Source: a virus
IMG/VR virus record: IMGVR_UViG_3300040856_002539
Span: 1 to 56,127 of that record
Length of the DNA: 56,127 nt
Strand: one strand, 5' to 3'
The notes beneath the pieces are model-generated. The model worked only from the letters and a program-made list of their open reading frames with translations. It was not told the DNA's origin and searched no databases. Shown here one piece after another: positions 55,972 to 56,127 of the stretch. Position numbers and translations under genes: made by a program. Each line of letters opens with the position of its first letter. The stretch's first letter is position 1.

Positions 55972-56127
55972 CAATCGACTGGATCCTCTTCGTATTCTTT
56001 AATTAGATTGGAGACTAGAGTTTCATTGCCATCCATTGTTTTAATTTGGTATAGTGGGGATTTCATATATTTCTTGATTTTCTTATATTTTTTAATTAAA
56101 TCCTGAACTTCGTCTTTGTAAATGACG
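55971..56127 (-). CDS. C-terminus of a hypothetical protein (partial)
   Basis: The frame enters from the right edge. It reads DEVQDLIKKYKKIKKYMKSP, LYQIKTMDGNETLVSNLIKE, YEEDPVD: a charged helical C-terminus. Start outside the window. Function unknown. Confidence 0.65.
   Translation of the reverse strand, partial: VIYKDEVQDLIKKYKKIKKYMKSPLYQIKTMDGNETLVSNLIKEYEEDPVD

Noticed and set aside
1-56127. tRNA genes, CRISPR arrays, integrase or attachment sites
   Set aside because: No cloverleaf with a GTTC-type T arm, no regular spaced repeats and no integrase-like ORF were seen; the repeats present are all coding.

Overview
The window is part of the genome of a T4-like myovirus that infects marine cyanobacteria (a Synechococcus/Prochlorococcus cyanomyovirus). 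It combines T4 core genes (gp4, gp5, gp26, gp27-like, gp48, gp53, gp32, gp33, gp59) with genes typical of cyanophages: phoH, speD, thyX, peptide deformylase, an SPFH protein, a 2OG-Fe(II) oxygenase, DUF4278 and DUF1825-like proteins, and very long beta-helix tail proteins. The DNA is AT-rich and densely packed, with many ATGA or 1-11 bp overlaps. No tRNA, rRNA, CRISPR or integrase was seen.

Layout. (1) 1-9262, minus strand: short transcription units of small, mostly unknown genes plus a P-loop kinase, SPFH protein, peptide deformylase, SF2 helicase and HExxH metalloprotein. Most units are bounded by a hairpin/T-run terminator that runs straight into the -10 box of the next unit. A strong promoter at 8591-8619 faces a stretch without genes that may encode a small RNA. 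(2) 9290-34 kb, minus: the late tail-fibre/virion module, with giant beta-helix and repeat proteins (1821, 1668 and 982 aa) and many small fibre proteins. A short cassette of early-type genes (28585-29579) with its own promoter and terminator sits inside it. (3) 33-44.7 kb, minus: baseplate hub and tail core (spike-like protein, gp5, gp27-like, two large tape-measure-like proteins with murein hydrolase domains, a tail-assembly-chaperone-like ORF, gp26, gp54-like). (4) 44.7-48.3 kb, plus: gp4, an unknown, gp48 and gp53, divergent from the hub cluster through a 33 bp region carrying two opposed late promoters. (5) 48.3-52.5 kb, minus: 2OG oxygenase, gp32 SSB, DUF1825-like, gp59 helicase loader, gp33 late coactivator, RecB-like exonuclease, PhoH. 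(6) 52.6-56.1 kb, minus: a GIY-YIG homing-type endonuclease with an apparent frameshift, small genes, thyX, a DUF4278 gene behind a glutamine-II type riboswitch, and speD.

Two promoter classes are visible. One is sigma70-like (TTGACA, 17 bp, TATAAT-like), mainly before early/replication units. The other is T4-like late boxes (GATAAATA or CTAAATA) about 18-40 bp before virion genes. The most striking observation is that gp26 ends with an in-phase -1 slippery heptamer (T TTT TTC) just before its stop, leading exactly into a downstream 60-codon frame that has no normal start codon. This is the layout of the G/G-T tail-assembly-chaperone frameshift known from other long-tailed phages, and it lies directly upstream of tape-measure-like genes.
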